Shown piece after piece: positions 18,100 through 27,304 of a stretch of 64,000 bases of DNA. Source of the DNA: Acidimangrovimonas sediminis (GTDB lineage: Bacteria > Pseudomonadota > Alphaproteobacteria > Rhodobacterales > Rhodobacteraceae); NCBI RefSeq assembly GCF_002871005.1, contig NZ_PHSN01000005.1:368001-432000 (forward strand). Reading direction: 5' to 3'. The position numbers were made by a program, and so were the translations under genes. The notes below the pieces were generated by a model that saw only the letters and a program-made list of their open reading frames with translations, did not search any database and had not been told where the DNA came from. Each line of letters opens with the position of its first letter. Position 1 is the first letter of the stretch.

Positions 18100-19476
18100 T
18101 CACTGCGTCTTCGCGGGGGTGTAGCCATCCGTCAGCGTCTTGAGGAAGGCCACGATGTCGTCTTCCTCGGCCGGTGTCAGCGCGGGCTTCTGCCCCAGCG
18201 TGGCCAGACCGAAAGGCGCATCGAGATAGTCGATATTGCCCCGATAGCGCTTCGGCAGGTCGTCATATCGGTTCAGCTTGCCGTTCCGCATGGGATAGAT
18301 CGCCGCCGGGTCGGTGTCACGCTTGACGTAGAAATCCACCACCTGCTTCAGGTCGTGGTAGACGCCGTTGTGAAAGAACACCTTCCGGCTTGCCACGTTG
18401 CGCAAGCTGGGCGTCTTGAACAGCCCGCAATTGGCCGGGTTCCGCGCGATTGCGTCGTCGCGCAGCGGCCCGCACAGGCCAAGGTCGTGATAGCCCGGAT
18501 CGGCATTCGCCGGGATCGCCGGGTTGCGCGGCACGCCAAGCGCCTCGTATTCGAAATCGGTGAAGAGGGGCGGCACGCCCGGGGTCTCGGAACTGTCTAG
18601 GTGGCAGGCCGCGCAATTCCCCTTCTTCGGGTCGTCGAAGAGCTTCTTTCCCGCCGCTTCGGCCGGGGTGAAGGTCGCCTTTCCCGCCAGCACCGCGTCG
18701 AACTTGGAACTGAACGGGTGGAAGGCCGGGTCCTCCCGCTGGTAGCGGCCAAGCGCGAAACCTGCCTCGGAAATGATCAGGTCGTCATCGGTCATCACGC
18801 CCTTGCCGAAGAGCATGGCCAGCCTCTTGCCGTACCTGGCGCGGATCGTGGCGGCCAGGGCGGCGCGCGAGGTGTTGGCCATCTCGAAGGGCGACATCAG
18901 GACGCCGAAGGTCTGATCCTCCAGCGTGTCGGCGCGCCCGTCCCAGAACAGGCCGCCGCGCGGCACCGGGGCGGCAAGTGTCGTCGTGCCTGCGGTCTTG
19001 AGCGGTTTCGCCGTGGTGGCAGGGCCTGCGACGGTGGTCACCCCCTTGGCCGCCGCGCCCTGCTGTGAAACCGCCATGGGCGAGGCCTCGTTCAGCTCTT
19101 CCGACGGGTTCGGCGGGCCGAAGGTGAAGGCGGGGGTGAAGATGCGGTAGGTCAGCGAAGGAACGGCGCGGATGCCGGGGCTGGCCAGATGCGCCCCGCC
19201 GATCTGCACGGCCCGGGCATTGTCGGGCGCGAAATGGTTCGCTGGATCGTGGCACGAGGCGCAGGACATCCGGCCCGAACCCGACAGCGCCGGGTCGTAG
19301 AACATCTTGCGGCCCAGCATGGCGACCACGCTGAGGGAATGGGCCAGCGGGTCGGGCGCGGGGAGGGCGATCCCCCGGGGCGCGGGCTGATCGGCCCGCG
19401 CCGGGACCTGGGAAAGGACGCCGGCCAGGGCGAACCCGGCCGGCGCAAGGAAGAGGAGGCGCTTCAATCTGAGCAT
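18100..19476 (-). CDS. Di-haem cytochrome c peroxidase family protein
   Basis: A 458-residue exported protein of the CcpA/MauG family. A signal peptide occupies about residues 1-28. Two haem c motifs, CASCH (72-76) and CAACH (288-292), mark the two cytochrome domains. The start at 19476 has GGGAGG upstream. It lies 29 bases after the phosphoesterase gene, so it is probably co-transcribed and phosphate-controlled from the PHO box at 21233. Whether it reduces peroxide or oxidises a substrate, as MauG does, is open. Confidence 0.88.
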   Translation of the reverse strand: MLRLKRLLFLAPAGFALAGVLSQVPARADQPAPRGIALPAPDPLAHSLSVVAMLGRKMFYDPALSGSGRMSCASCHDPANHFAPDNARAVQIGGAHLASPGIRAVPSLTYRIFTPAFTFGPPNPSEELNEASPMAVSQQGAAAKGVTTVAGPATTAKPLKTAGTTTLAAPVPRGGLFWDGRADTLEDQTFGVLMSPFEMANTSRAALAATIRARYGKRLAMLFGKGVMTDDDLIISEAGFALGRYQREDPAFHPFSSKFDAVLAGKATFTPAEAAGKKLFDDPKKGNCAACHLDSSETPGVPPLFTDFEYEALGVPRNPAIPANADPGYHDLGLCGPLRDDAIARNPANCGLFKTPSLRNVASRKVFFHNGVYHDLKQVVDFYVKRDTDPAAIYPMRNGKLNRYDDLPKRYRGNIDYLDAPFGLATLGQKPALTPAEEDDIVAFLKTLTDGYTPAKTQ

Positions 19477-19505
19477 GTCACGCCTCCCGCGGGTCTTCTG
19501 TCGGG

Positions 19506-21140
19506 TCACGAGTGGGTCGCTTCGCCGGTTTTCGGGTCGAGGATCAGCGCCTTCGCAGCGGGCTTGGCCCAGTCGAACATCGCGTTGATCGGGCCCGAGA
19601 CCGCGTCGAAGGAACCGCCACCCAGACGGGCGCCGCCCATCCAGTTGTCTTCGATGAAGCGCATCACCGAGGATTGGTCGGTCAGCGTGTGGTCGACGTA
19701 GTTGGTCTTGGCGTAGGGCGAGATCACGACGAAGGGCTGGCGGGTGCCGTAGCCGCAGCGGCCCTGCGCGGGCTTGCCGTCGATGCCGGGCAGCGCCACG
19801 CCGGTCGAGCCGCACTTGTCGCCGTTCAGCACGTCATAGCCTTTGACCGGGATGTTCGACGGGTTGATGACCGCATGGGCGTGGTCGTACCAGCCGTCCG
19901 AGTCGTCGTAGAGGACGATGATCGCGGTATCCTTCCAGAACTTCGATGTCTCCACCGCGTTCACGGCCTTGACGATGAAGTGCTGGCCGTCCAGCGGATC
20001 GGAGTATCCTGCGTGGCCGTCCTCGTAGCCCGAGGCCTTGAGGAAGCTGACGGCGGGCATGTTGCCGGCCTTCAGCGCGTCGTACCAGTCGTGGATGTCG
20101 TACTGGTGGTTGGCGCCGCCGTCATCCGAGGTGCCGATCGCCGCGACCGATGCGGGGCGCACGTGCTTGGGGTTGGCGGTCGAGGTGTAGTACTGGAACG
20201 GCTCGTGGTGCGGGATGTAATCGACCTGGTCCACCTTGGTGATGTCCGAGGTGTGCGAGCGGGCGCAGCCGGTGGTGCCGTTCGCATTGGTCTGGCTCAG
20301 GTCAAAGCCGCCCTCGAACCAGCCCCAGGTGATGTCGCGGGCGTTCAGCATGTCGCCGATGTTCTTGCCGCCCATCAGCGCGGTCGGATATTTCGGGTTC
20401 GAGCATACGTCATCCGTCGGGTCGAGGTCCGAGATCATCGTCCAGCCGCCGTTGCCGTCGGGCACAACGCGGCCGCGGTCATAGGTGCCGTCCTTCTCCA
20501 GCTTGTAGCCCATCGGCAGCACGACGCCGTTGGTCTGGCCCGAGATCAGGTTGATCGCGCCGGGGGTCGAGGGGCCGAAGGTCGACGAAAACGAATTGTC
20601 GCTCATCGCGAAGTTCTGGGCGTAGTTCCATAGCGCGGTGACGGTGTTGCCGTCGTAATAGCCCATCACCTGGCCCTTGGTGCCGAAGGATCCGGCGCCG
20701 CCCTTCGATCCCTTGCCGGTGTTGGCCGGGAACAGATCCATCTTGTCGCCGTCATAGGCGGCCTGTTCTGCCGTGTAGCCGTGGTTCTGGTCGGCGCTGG
20801 CGGACTGGGTGCGGTCCATGCGGAACGGGGCCGCGGCGTTCTCGCCGTTGGCGGTGTTGGTCTTGTTGGGGTTCTGGTCCAGCAGGCCAGCGGCCGCCAG
20901 CGTGTTGACCTTGGGCGTGCCGTCCTTGGCGTGGAAGGCGGGTTCGCCCTCGGGGTTGGCGGCCTTCGGGTAGGTGCCGAAGTAATGGTCGAACGACACG
21001 TTTTCCTGGAAGATCACCACCAGGTGCTTGATCGGCGTGGCGGTGCTGGGCCGCGCGGTCTCCTGCGCGTGGAGCGGCAGCGCGGCGGCACAGGCCAGCA
21101 CGAGGGCGCTGACGGCGGTGCGGGGTTGGAAGTGGCTCAT
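19506..21140 (-). CDS. Secreted phosphoesterase (acid phosphatase/phospholipase C family)
   Basis: A 544-residue exported protein of the phosphoesterase family PF04185. A signal peptide ends near residue 25 (AALPLHAQ). The nucleophile-region motif HLVVIFQENVSFDHYFGTYP follows, with QNFAMSDNSFSSTFGPSTPG and the C-terminal DDSDGWYDHAH metal motif. Relatives release phosphate from organic esters outside the cytoplasm. A well-formed PHO box upstream fits a phosphate-starvation gene. Substrate specificity (phospholipid or monoester) cannot be told. Confidence 0.9.
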   Translation of the reverse strand: MSHFQPRTAVSALVLACAAALPLHAQETARPSTATPIKHLVVIFQENVSFDHYFGTYPKAANPEGEPAFHAKDGTPKVNTLAAAGLLDQNPNKTNTANGENAAAPFRMDRTQSASADQNHGYTAEQAAYDGDKMDLFPANTGKGSKGGAGSFGTKGQVMGYYDGNTVTALWNYAQNFAMSDNSFSSTFGPSTPGAINLISGQTNGVVLPMGYKLEKDGTYDRGRVVPDGNGGWTMISDLDPTDDVCSNPKYPTALMGGKNIGDMLNARDITWGWFEGGFDLSQTNANGTTGCARSHTSDITKVDQVDYIPHHEPFQYYTSTANPKHVRPASVAAIGTSDDGGANHQYDIHDWYDALKAGNMPAVSFLKASGYEDGHAGYSDPLDGQHFIVKAVNAVETSKFWKDTAIIVLYDDSDGWYDHAHAVINPSNIPVKGYDVLNGDKCGSTGVALPGIDGKPAQGRCGYGTRQPFVVISPYAKTNYVDHTLTDQSSVMRFIEDNWMGGARLGGGSFDAVSGPINAMFDWAKPAAKALILDPKTGEATHS

Positions 21141-21232
21141 GATCTGTCCCTCATGATGAAGCTGGCACGATGTAGCTGGCTATCGCCGCCGGCCCTCGTC
21201 CGGACCGGTTGAGGGCTGCGTAGAAAGCTTGT

Positions 21233-21250
21233 CTGACAGATCGGTGACAG
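21233..21250 (-). promoter_or_regulatory. PHO box (PhoB binding site)
   Basis: On the minus strand CTGTCAC-CGAT-CTGTCAG gives two 7-base direct repeats spaced 4 bases apart, matching the PhoB consensus (CTGTCAT repeats with an 11-base period). A TTCTAC-like -10 lies about 10 bases further on. The site is about 95 bases ahead of the phosphoesterase start. No gene is visible in the rest of the 21141-21411 gap. Confidence 0.8.
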
Positions 21251-21411
21251 CGCACCTCACGCCGCGTAACCGATGCGTGAGAGTGGCGTGATGAAGGCGC
21301 GGTTGCCATTCCCATGGCATGGGCGTCCCGGGGGGAGGGGAGGGCGCTGCCCGGGCCCCGCGCTGGTCTGCGCAGGGGGCCGGGCTGCTGTATCTTCGGA
21401 AGGGGGGCTGT

Positions 21412-23214
21412 TCAGCCGACCGCAGCGGCGCGGGCGGGGGCGGCTTCGACGCGTTCGGCGTCGGCCTCCCAATCGGCATGGATCGCCCGGGCGGCCTTGA
21501 CTACCGGCGCGGGGGCCATGTCGGCCGGGGTGAGGAACAACGACCCGGTCAGCCGGCGCGAGGACCACGCGATCAGCACCGGGGCCAGCACCATCGGCGC
21601 GAAGACCGGGGTCATCCACAGCGTCAGTTCCGGCAGGAAGAAATAGAGCGCGACCAGCCCGACCGCTCCGGTGACCGAGATCCAGCCGCTCGCGGCCCAG
21701 CCCTCGACCATCGACAGCCGGCCCTCGCCGCGCTGGTTGGCAGGCCAGCCGCCATCGCGGCCCGACAGCACCTGAAGCACCGCCTTGCCCTGGAACATCA
21801 GCATGACCGGCGCCAGAAGTGACGACAGGAGCAGCTCCGAGAAGAACGAGGCGAAGGCCCAGAACGCGCCGCCGAAGCCGCGCGCCCGCCCGTCTAGCGT
21901 TGCTTTCACCCAGATCAGCAGCTTCGGCAGGACCAGAAGGCCCACCACCCCGATTGCCAGCCCCACGATCTTCTTGGTCTGGTCGTCGGGGAATACCGGG
22001 AACAGCTGGTGCGCCAGCGGGAAGTAGTTCGGCCGGCCGACATACAGCACCGAGAGCGCCGAGACGATCAGGAATGCGCCCCAGATCAGTGACGACAGAT
22101 AGGCGAGGATCCCCTGGATGAAGACGAACCGGTGCCAGAACCGCAGCCCCGGCGCGTTCACGAGGCGCGAGTGCTGCAGGTTGCCCTGCGCCCAGCGGCG
22201 GTCGCGGCGCGCGTAGGAGATGATGTTCTCCGGCCCTTCCTCGAACGATCCCTGAAGGTCGTCGTCCAGCCGCACGATCCAGCCGTTGCGCGCCAGCAGG
22301 GCGGCTTCGACGTAGTCGTGGCTCAGCACCGGGCCGCCGAAGGGCGGGGGGCCCGACAGTTCCGGCAGGCCGCAGCTTTCGGCGAAGGCGCGGACGCGGA
22401 CGATCGCGTTGTGGCCCCAGAACGGCCCCGTGGCGCCCTGCATCTGTGCAAGGCCGCGCGCGAAGACCGGCGCGTAGAACGCGGCCGAGAATTGTTGCGA
22501 CCTGCCAAAGGCCGACCGCGCCTCGATGATCTTGGGCAGGGTCTGGAGCAGCCCGAGGTTCGGTTCCGCCTCCATCCGCCGGATCATTTCGGCGATGGTG
22601 GCGCCCTCCATCAGGCTGTCGGCGTCGAGGATCACCGCGAATTCGTAGGCGCCCCCGTAGCGGCGCACGAATTCCTCGATGTTGCCGGCCTTGCGCCCCT
22701 CGTTCGAGGTGCGGCGGCGGTAGAAGATGCGCCCCTCGCCGGAGCCGGCAGCGCGGCACTCGGCCAGAAGACGCGCGAACCAGAAACGCTCGCGCTGGCC
22801 CACGGCCTCGTCTCGGCTGTCGGAGAGGATGGCGAAGTGCACCTGCTCCTCAAGTCCCGCCGCGATGATCGAGGCATCCATCGCCGCCACGCGCGAAAAG
22901 GTGGCGACCGGGTCCTCGTTGCAGATCGGAACCATCACCACGGTGCGTGACGGCTGCGCCGGCCGCGGACCCTCCGGCGGTGGCGCCGCCGGGCGGCTGA
23001 CCAGCCCGAGAAGCGCCTGCGCGGCGCCCCAGGCCAGCCAGGACGTGGTGATCAGGATCAGGAAGGCGCGCAGGAGATCGAGCATGTCGATCCCGTCGGT
23101 CTCCGACGCCTGCAGGATGAGCCCGCATGCGCCCACACCCATGACCGCGGAAAACGCCAGCGCGACCGTCCGCGCCAGCCGCGACGAGCCGTCGGCGGGC
23201 AGGCGTGCGGGCAT
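21412..23214 (-). CDS. opgH: Glucans biosynthesis glucosyltransferase H
   Basis: A 600-residue inner-membrane glucosyltransferase that makes the beta-glucan backbone of osmoregulated periplasmic glucans. Two N-terminal membrane segments (about 13-35, 44-70) precede the GT2 domain, with VPICNEDP, the Asp motif LDADSLMEG, and the RRDRRWAQGNLQH processivity motif (Q/RxxRW type). More membrane segments follow at about 350-540. It is shorter than the enterobacterial protein (about 850), as in related alphaproteobacteria. Its ATG shares a base with the opgI stop (TGATG). Confidence 0.94.
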   Translation of the reverse strand: MPARLPADGSSRLARTVALAFSAVMGVGACGLILQASETDGIDMLDLLRAFLILITTSWLAWGAAQALLGLVSRPAAPPPEGPRPAQPSRTVVMVPICNEDPVATFSRVAAMDASIIAAGLEEQVHFAILSDSRDEAVGQRERFWFARLLAECRAAGSGEGRIFYRRRTSNEGRKAGNIEEFVRRYGGAYEFAVILDADSLMEGATIAEMIRRMEAEPNLGLLQTLPKIIEARSAFGRSQQFSAAFYAPVFARGLAQMQGATGPFWGHNAIVRVRAFAESCGLPELSGPPPFGGPVLSHDYVEAALLARNGWIVRLDDDLQGSFEEGPENIISYARRDRRWAQGNLQHSRLVNAPGLRFWHRFVFIQGILAYLSSLIWGAFLIVSALSVLYVGRPNYFPLAHQLFPVFPDDQTKKIVGLAIGVVGLLVLPKLLIWVKATLDGRARGFGGAFWAFASFFSELLLSSLLAPVMLMFQGKAVLQVLSGRDGGWPANQRGEGRLSMVEGWAASGWISVTGAVGLVALYFFLPELTLWMTPVFAPMVLAPVLIAWSSRRLTGSLFLTPADMAPAPVVKAARAIHADWEADAERVEAAPARAAAVG

Positions 23215-23441
23215 CAGGGCTGGCCTTGCATCCGGCCGCCGAAGAACGGCAGGCGCAGGCGCTGCGAAGCACCGCGCGCGACCGAACGTTCGATGATCTG
23301 TTTAGGCATTGCCATCGGGGCCGCGGGCGGTGCGAAATCCGCCGCGAGGTCCAGATCGCTTGTCATGTTCGTGGAGGTGGCCCCTTGCGCATCGGCCGGG
23401 GCAGAAGTGACAGCAGCAGCAGCAATCATTCCTTGATCCAT
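23214..23441 (-). CDS. opgI: Small protein between opgG and opgH, probable OpgI
   Basis: A frame of up to 75 residues, Ala/Pro-rich at first and ending in a basic segment (RSVARGASQRLRLPFFGG). It overlaps the opgG end by 16 bases (or 4 bases from the ATG at 23429) and the opgH start by one base. Rhodobacter sphaeroides is described with an opgGIHDC operon holding a small opgI in this position, and that position is the basis for the name. No domain is visible. The start codon is uncertain. Confidence 0.62.
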   Translation of the reverse strand: MDQGMIAAAAVTSAPADAQGATSTNMTSDLDLAADFAPPAAPMAMPKQIIERSVARGASQRLRLPFFGGRMQGQP

Positions 23442-25123
23442 TGATAGAGCCAGGTTTCAGTCAACGTGCGCCCATATCCTTCGATCACCGCGCTAAGCTC
23501 GATGATCGTGCCTTTGGACGCTGATACATCAACGACCAAACGCCATGTATTGGTTCCCTCGATTTTTGAGAGGGTCTGCTCTTCTACCTTCCCCTTGGCG
23601 ACTGCCAGGTTGGTCTTCAGTTGTGCATCGGCCGGCAGATTTCCAAGCAGCCCGCCTTCGAAGTCCACAACAAATTTTCTTGTGTCAGCCTTGGGTTTAG
23701 ACCCCGCCACGCCACCGTGACCGGTGCGCGTCCGCTTGACATAGGCAAGCGTGTGATCGGACGGCAGGGGCAGCATGCCCCAGTTCAGCCGATAGGCGAA
23801 AGTCAGCGCATCGCCGGCCTTCGCCGGCGCGGCCGGGATCCAGAAGGCGACGATGTTGTCGTTGGTCTCGTATTGCGAGGGGATCTCGACCAGCCGGACC
23901 ATGCCCTTGCCCCAGTCGCCCAGCGGTTCGACCTTGAGCGAGGGGCGCTTCTGGTACTGGGCCTGGGCGTCCAGGTAATCCGGCCAGGCGCGATCGCGCT
24001 GCATCAGCCCGAACGCCTTGGGGTTCTCGGACGACAGGTAGGAGCTTGCGAGCTGCGCCGGGTTGTTGAGCGGGCGCCAGTAGCGCTCGTCCCCGCCATC
24101 GTCGAGCAGGAGCCCGTCGCTGTCATGAACTTCGGGGCGGTAGTCGTTGAAATCGCCCGGATCATTGCCGCCGAACAGGTACATCGACGTCAGCGGCGCG
24201 ATCCCCAGCTGCTGGATATCGGCACGCAGGAAAAGCTGCGCGGTCACGTCCATCGTGGTATCGGCGCCGGGCGTCATCACGAAGCGGTAGGCGCCTGTCA
24301 GCGACGGGCTTTCCAGCGCGGCGTAGATGGTAACGCTTTCCTGCCCCGGTGCCGGCTTCTCGAGGTAGAAATCGGTGAAGACGGGGAATTCCTCGGAGCC
24401 CGAGATCGCCGTGTTCACGGCAACGCCGCGCGCCGAAAGCCCGTAGACGTTGCCGCGCCCGAGGCCGCGGAAATAACTCGCCCCCAGGAACGATACCATC
24501 TCGTCGAACTTGTCGGGCCGGTTCATCGGCGTGTTGATGCGAAAGCCCGCCACGCCGGGCAGGGTGCCGGTCTTTGGAAGGTCCGCCTTCAGGCCGGGAT
24601 AATACTGGAAATCCTGCGCTTCGAAGACGATCGGCCGCGCCTTGCCGGCGTCAACCTCGTAGAGCTCGACCGGGGTCTGGTAGAGCCAGCCGAGGTAATA
24701 CGCCTCGACCCGGAACAGCTCATCCTTGTCCTGCCAGCGCGCCTTGTCGCGGCGGAACTGGATGTGCTGGTAATCGTCGTAGCTGAGCTTGGTCAGCGTC
24801 GTGTCGGTAAGCTTGCGCTCCTGATAGGGCTTGGCGGCGCGCGCCTTCATCTCCTGGGTCAGGATGTCGTAGGAGAACGGCCGCACGCCCGCCACCTGAT
24901 CGGGCGGCGTCGCGGGTTCGGCCGGCGTCGTGGCGGGCGGATTGGCCGTCGCCGCCGGGGCCGGGGCGGTCTGCGCACGCAGCGCGCGCGGCACGGCCCC
25001 CGCCATCACGGTGGTGGCGGCGAGAAATCCCAGAACGCGACGGCGCCCCGGTACGAATTGGCGATCGGGAAGGAACGAATCAGGCAGCGTCTTCAAGGTG
25101 TCTATCTTTTCGGCAGCAGGCAT
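23426..25123 (-). CDS. opgG: Glucans biosynthesis protein G
   Basis: A 565-residue periplasmic protein of the OpgG/OpgD (MdoG) family, needed for branching or release of osmoregulated periplasmic glucans. A twin-arginine signal (GRRRVLGFLAATTVMAGAVP) ends near residue 56, and a Pro/Ala-rich linker follows. Family blocks include GVRPFSYDILTQEMKARAAKPY and SYFRGLGRGNVYGLSARGVAVNTA. The Tat signal is more usual for OpgD, so OpgD is the alternative name. The start at 25123 (MPAAEKID) has a weak ribosome binding site. Confidence 0.9.
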   Translation of the reverse strand: MPAAEKIDTLKTLPDSFLPDRQFVPGRRRVLGFLAATTVMAGAVPRALRAQTAPAPAATANPPATTPAEPATPPDQVAGVRPFSYDILTQEMKARAAKPYQERKLTDTTLTKLSYDDYQHIQFRRDKARWQDKDELFRVEAYYLGWLYQTPVELYEVDAGKARPIVFEAQDFQYYPGLKADLPKTGTLPGVAGFRINTPMNRPDKFDEMVSFLGASYFRGLGRGNVYGLSARGVAVNTAISGSEEFPVFTDFYLEKPAPGQESVTIYAALESPSLTGAYRFVMTPGADTTMDVTAQLFLRADIQQLGIAPLTSMYLFGGNDPGDFNDYRPEVHDSDGLLLDDGGDERYWRPLNNPAQLASSYLSSENPKAFGLMQRDRAWPDYLDAQAQYQKRPSLKVEPLGDWGKGMVRLVEIPSQYETNDNIVAFWIPAAPAKAGDALTFAYRLNWGMLPLPSDHTLAYVKRTRTGHGGVAGSKPKADTRKFVVDFEGGLLGNLPADAQLKTNLAVAKGKVEEQTLSKIEGTNTWRLVVDVSASKGTIIELSAVIEGYGRTLTETWLYQWIKE

Positions 25124-25480
25124 TCGCGCCACATTGCGCCAAAGCACGAAAAGGTCAAATGCCGCCGTGCGGCATGGCCGATTTATGCCGAAAGAACGGG
25201 GGTTTCCTGCCACACTGCCCGTTTCTTGTGCGTCGGCGCGCCGAACCCGACGGAAGGGGGCCGCCGCGCACAATCGCGTCATCGTCGCGCGATCTACCCT
25301 GGGGCGACTCCGCCCTTATGTACCCCGCATCGAGTGCGCCGATGGGCGTTCGGATCTTGCTGCCCTCGTGCAGTGCGGCGCGGGGCTGGCTTCGGGGGGC
25401 GGGGTTCCGGCGCCGTCGACCCCGGGCTTGAGGCTGCCCCGCGTGGCTTCTATCGTCCCGGCCGAGAAGGAGGGGCGGTC
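25124..25480. other. Divergent intergenic region opgG/HAD gene
   Basis: These 357 bases separate two divergent genes and must hold their promoters. On the minus strand a TTGACC lies about 40 bases before the opgG start and is a possible -35. A short GCCGC/GCGGC dyad lies near 25160. No EcfG or PHO motif and no open frame with coding character is seen. GAGAAGGAGG at 25464 is the ribosome binding site of the HAD gene. Confidence 0.35.
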
Positions 25481-26200
25481 ATGGACGAGGCGAGCAAGGG
25501 GAGCGGGGCGGGGATCGACCTGGTGATCTTCGATTGCGACGGGGTGCTGATCGACAGCGAGGTGATCAGCGCGCGAATGCTGATCGCCGAACTGGCGGCG
25601 CATGGCGTGACGATCGACATGGCCCATGTCGCGCGGCATTTCCTCGGGCGGTCCTACCCGGTGGTCCTCCAGAACGTGCGCGAGACCTTCGGCATTGATC
25701 TTCCTGCCAGTTTCGAGGCCGATTACCGTGCCCGGCTTCTGGCGGCTTTCGACCGCGATCTCAAGGTGATGCCGGGTGTTTCTGAAGTGATCGACGGGCT
25801 GCGAGTGCCCTATTGCGCGGCGACGTCCTCCAGCCCGCCACGGGCCCGGCACTCGCTCATGCTGACCGGCCTCGCGGCGCGGTTCGAGGGGCGGATCTTC
25901 ACGGCGTCCGAGGTGGCGCGGGGCAAGCCGGCGCCGGATCTCTTCCTTCACGCGGCGGCGCGGATGGGGGTGGCGCCCGCGCGGTGCCTGGTGATCGAGG
26001 ACAGTCTGATGGGCCTGCGCGCGGCCCGCGCGGCGGCGATGCCGGTGGTCCATTTCACCGGTGGCAGCCACATGGCGGGCGTCACGCTGCCGGAAGACGA
26101 ACCTGACCCGGACGTCACCCTGACTGGATTTGCGGGCTTTTTCGTGCAATTCCCGGAACTGGCCAATCCCGACCTGTCCCGAACGGAGTCCGTCACGTGA
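25481..26200 (+). CDS. HAD-superfamily phosphatase (beta-phosphoglucomutase-like)
   Basis: A 239-residue HAD subfamily IA hydrolase. It has motif I IFDCDGVLIDSE, a cap domain at about 30-95, motif II ATSSS, the motif III region GKPAPD and motif IV VIEDSLMG. It starts the polyol gene set and overlaps the SorC regulator gene by 4 bases (GTGA). A role in sugar-phosphate dephosphorylation linked to polyol use is likely but unproven. The substrate is unknown. Confidence 0.88.
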   Translation: MDEASKGSGAGIDLVIFDCDGVLIDSEVISARMLIAELAAHGVTIDMAHVARHFLGRSYPVVLQNVRETFGIDLPASFEADYRARLLAAFDRDLKVMPGVSEVIDGLRVPYCAATSSSPPRARHSLMLTGLAARFEGRIFTASEVARGKPAPDLFLHAAARMGVAPARCLVIEDSLMGLRAARAAAMPVVHFTGGSHMAGVTLPEDEPDPDVTLTGFAGFFVQFPELANPDLSRTESVT

Positions 26201-27156
26201 ACAAGAAACCCGCCCTCGACCCGGAGGACCGTGCGACCGATGCGGCGGCGCGGGCGGGGTGGCTCTATTACGTTGGCGGGCTGACACAGGACCAGATCGC
26301 GGCAGAGCTGGGCGTGTCGCGCCAACGGGCGCAGCGGCTGGTGTCGAAGGCGATGTCCGAGGGGCTGATCCATGTCCGGCTGGAACACCGCATTGCCCGT
26401 TGCCTTGCGCTCGAGGCCGCGCTGAAGGCGCAGTTCGGGCTGCAGACGGTGCGCGTGGCGCCCTCGCTCGGGCCCGGGGTCGACCCGGTGCGCGGCCTCG
26501 CCCCGGTGGCGGCAAGCGTGATGGAACGGTTCCTGCGCCAGCCCGACCCGCTGATCATCGCGCTTGGGACCGGCCGGGCCCTGCGCGCCATGGTCGAAGA
26601 ACTGCCCAAGATGTCGTGCGAACAGCACAAGCTGATCTCGCTGATCGGGAACATCGCGCCGGACGGCTCGGCCTCGAACTACGACGTGATCATGCGCACG
26701 GCCGACACGGTGCGGGCGCCGCATTACCCGATGCCGCTGCCGGTGATCATCGACGACCCCGAGATCCGGCGGATGTTCTATCAGCTGCCGCAGCTCAAGA
26801 TCGTGGCGCGGCTGGCGGCGCAGGCCGACGTGACCTTCGTCGGGGTCGGCCACATGACCGACAGCGCGCCGCTCTATGTCGACGGGTTCATCTCGGCCCG
26901 CGACCTGGCCGAGCAGCGCGCGCTCGGCGCGGTGGGCGAGATCGCCACCTGGTGCTTCGACGACCGAGGCCGCTACATCGAGGAGGGCCTCGCCCAGCGG
27001 GTGGGGGGGCTCAAGGCCCAGTGCAAGGCCGGCGGGCAGGTGATCGGAATCGCTGCGGGACAAGACAAGGTTGTTCCGCTGGCGGCTGCACTCGCCGGTA
27101 AGTTGCTCGATGGCCTGCTGACCAGCGAAGAGACGGCAGAAGCCCTGCTCGGCTGA
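26197..27156 (+). CDS. smoC: SorC-family sugar-binding transcriptional regulator
   Basis: A 319-residue regulator. A helix-turn-helix near residues 28-60 (LTQDQIAAELGVSRQRAQRLVSKAMSEG) is followed by the SorC/DeoR-type sugar-phosphate-binding domain (ALGTGRALRAMVEELP). It starts at a GTG that overlaps the HAD stop. It lies directly before the 13-bp palindrome and smoE, as the regulator does in described polyol operons. It probably senses a polyol or its phosphate. The name smoC rests on position and family. Confidence 0.88.
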   Translation: MNKKPALDPEDRATDAAARAGWLYYVGGLTQDQIAAELGVSRQRAQRLVSKAMSEGLIHVRLEHRIARCLALEAALKAQFGLQTVRVAPSLGPGVDPVRGLAPVAASVMERFLRQPDPLIIALGTGRALRAMVEELPKMSCEQHKLISLIGNIAPDGSASNYDVIMRTADTVRAPHYPMPLPVIIDDPEIRRMFYQLPQLKIVARLAAQADVTFVGVGHMTDSAPLYVDGFISARDLAEQRALGAVGEIATWCFDDRGRYIEEGLAQRVGGLKAQCKAGGQVIGIAAGQDKVVPLAAALAGKLLDGLLTSEETAEALLG

Positions 27157-27222
27157 GATTTTCCTAACTGATTGATCCTGAAAAGGATTGTTGCGCTCGC
27201 CGCAGCGCGGCGGATTTTTGCG

Positions 27223-27277
27223 TTGACACAGTACCACAGTTTGGTGAGCATATGCCCGCGACCTGGGCATATGCTCA
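27223..27277 (+). promoter_or_regulatory. smo operon promoter with 13-bp inverted-repeat operator
   Basis: A consensus -35 TTGACA (27223-27228) is followed by the arms TGAGCATATGCCC (27245-27257) and GGGCATATGCTCA (27265-27277), separated by 7 bases. The dyad starts 17 bases after the -35, so a bound regulator would cover the -10 region and block transcription. It lies 28 bases before the smoE start. The SorC-family protein encoded upstream is the obvious binder. Confidence 0.8.
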
Positions 27278-27304
27278 GGACACAAAGTAAATGGGAGGAT
27301 TCCG

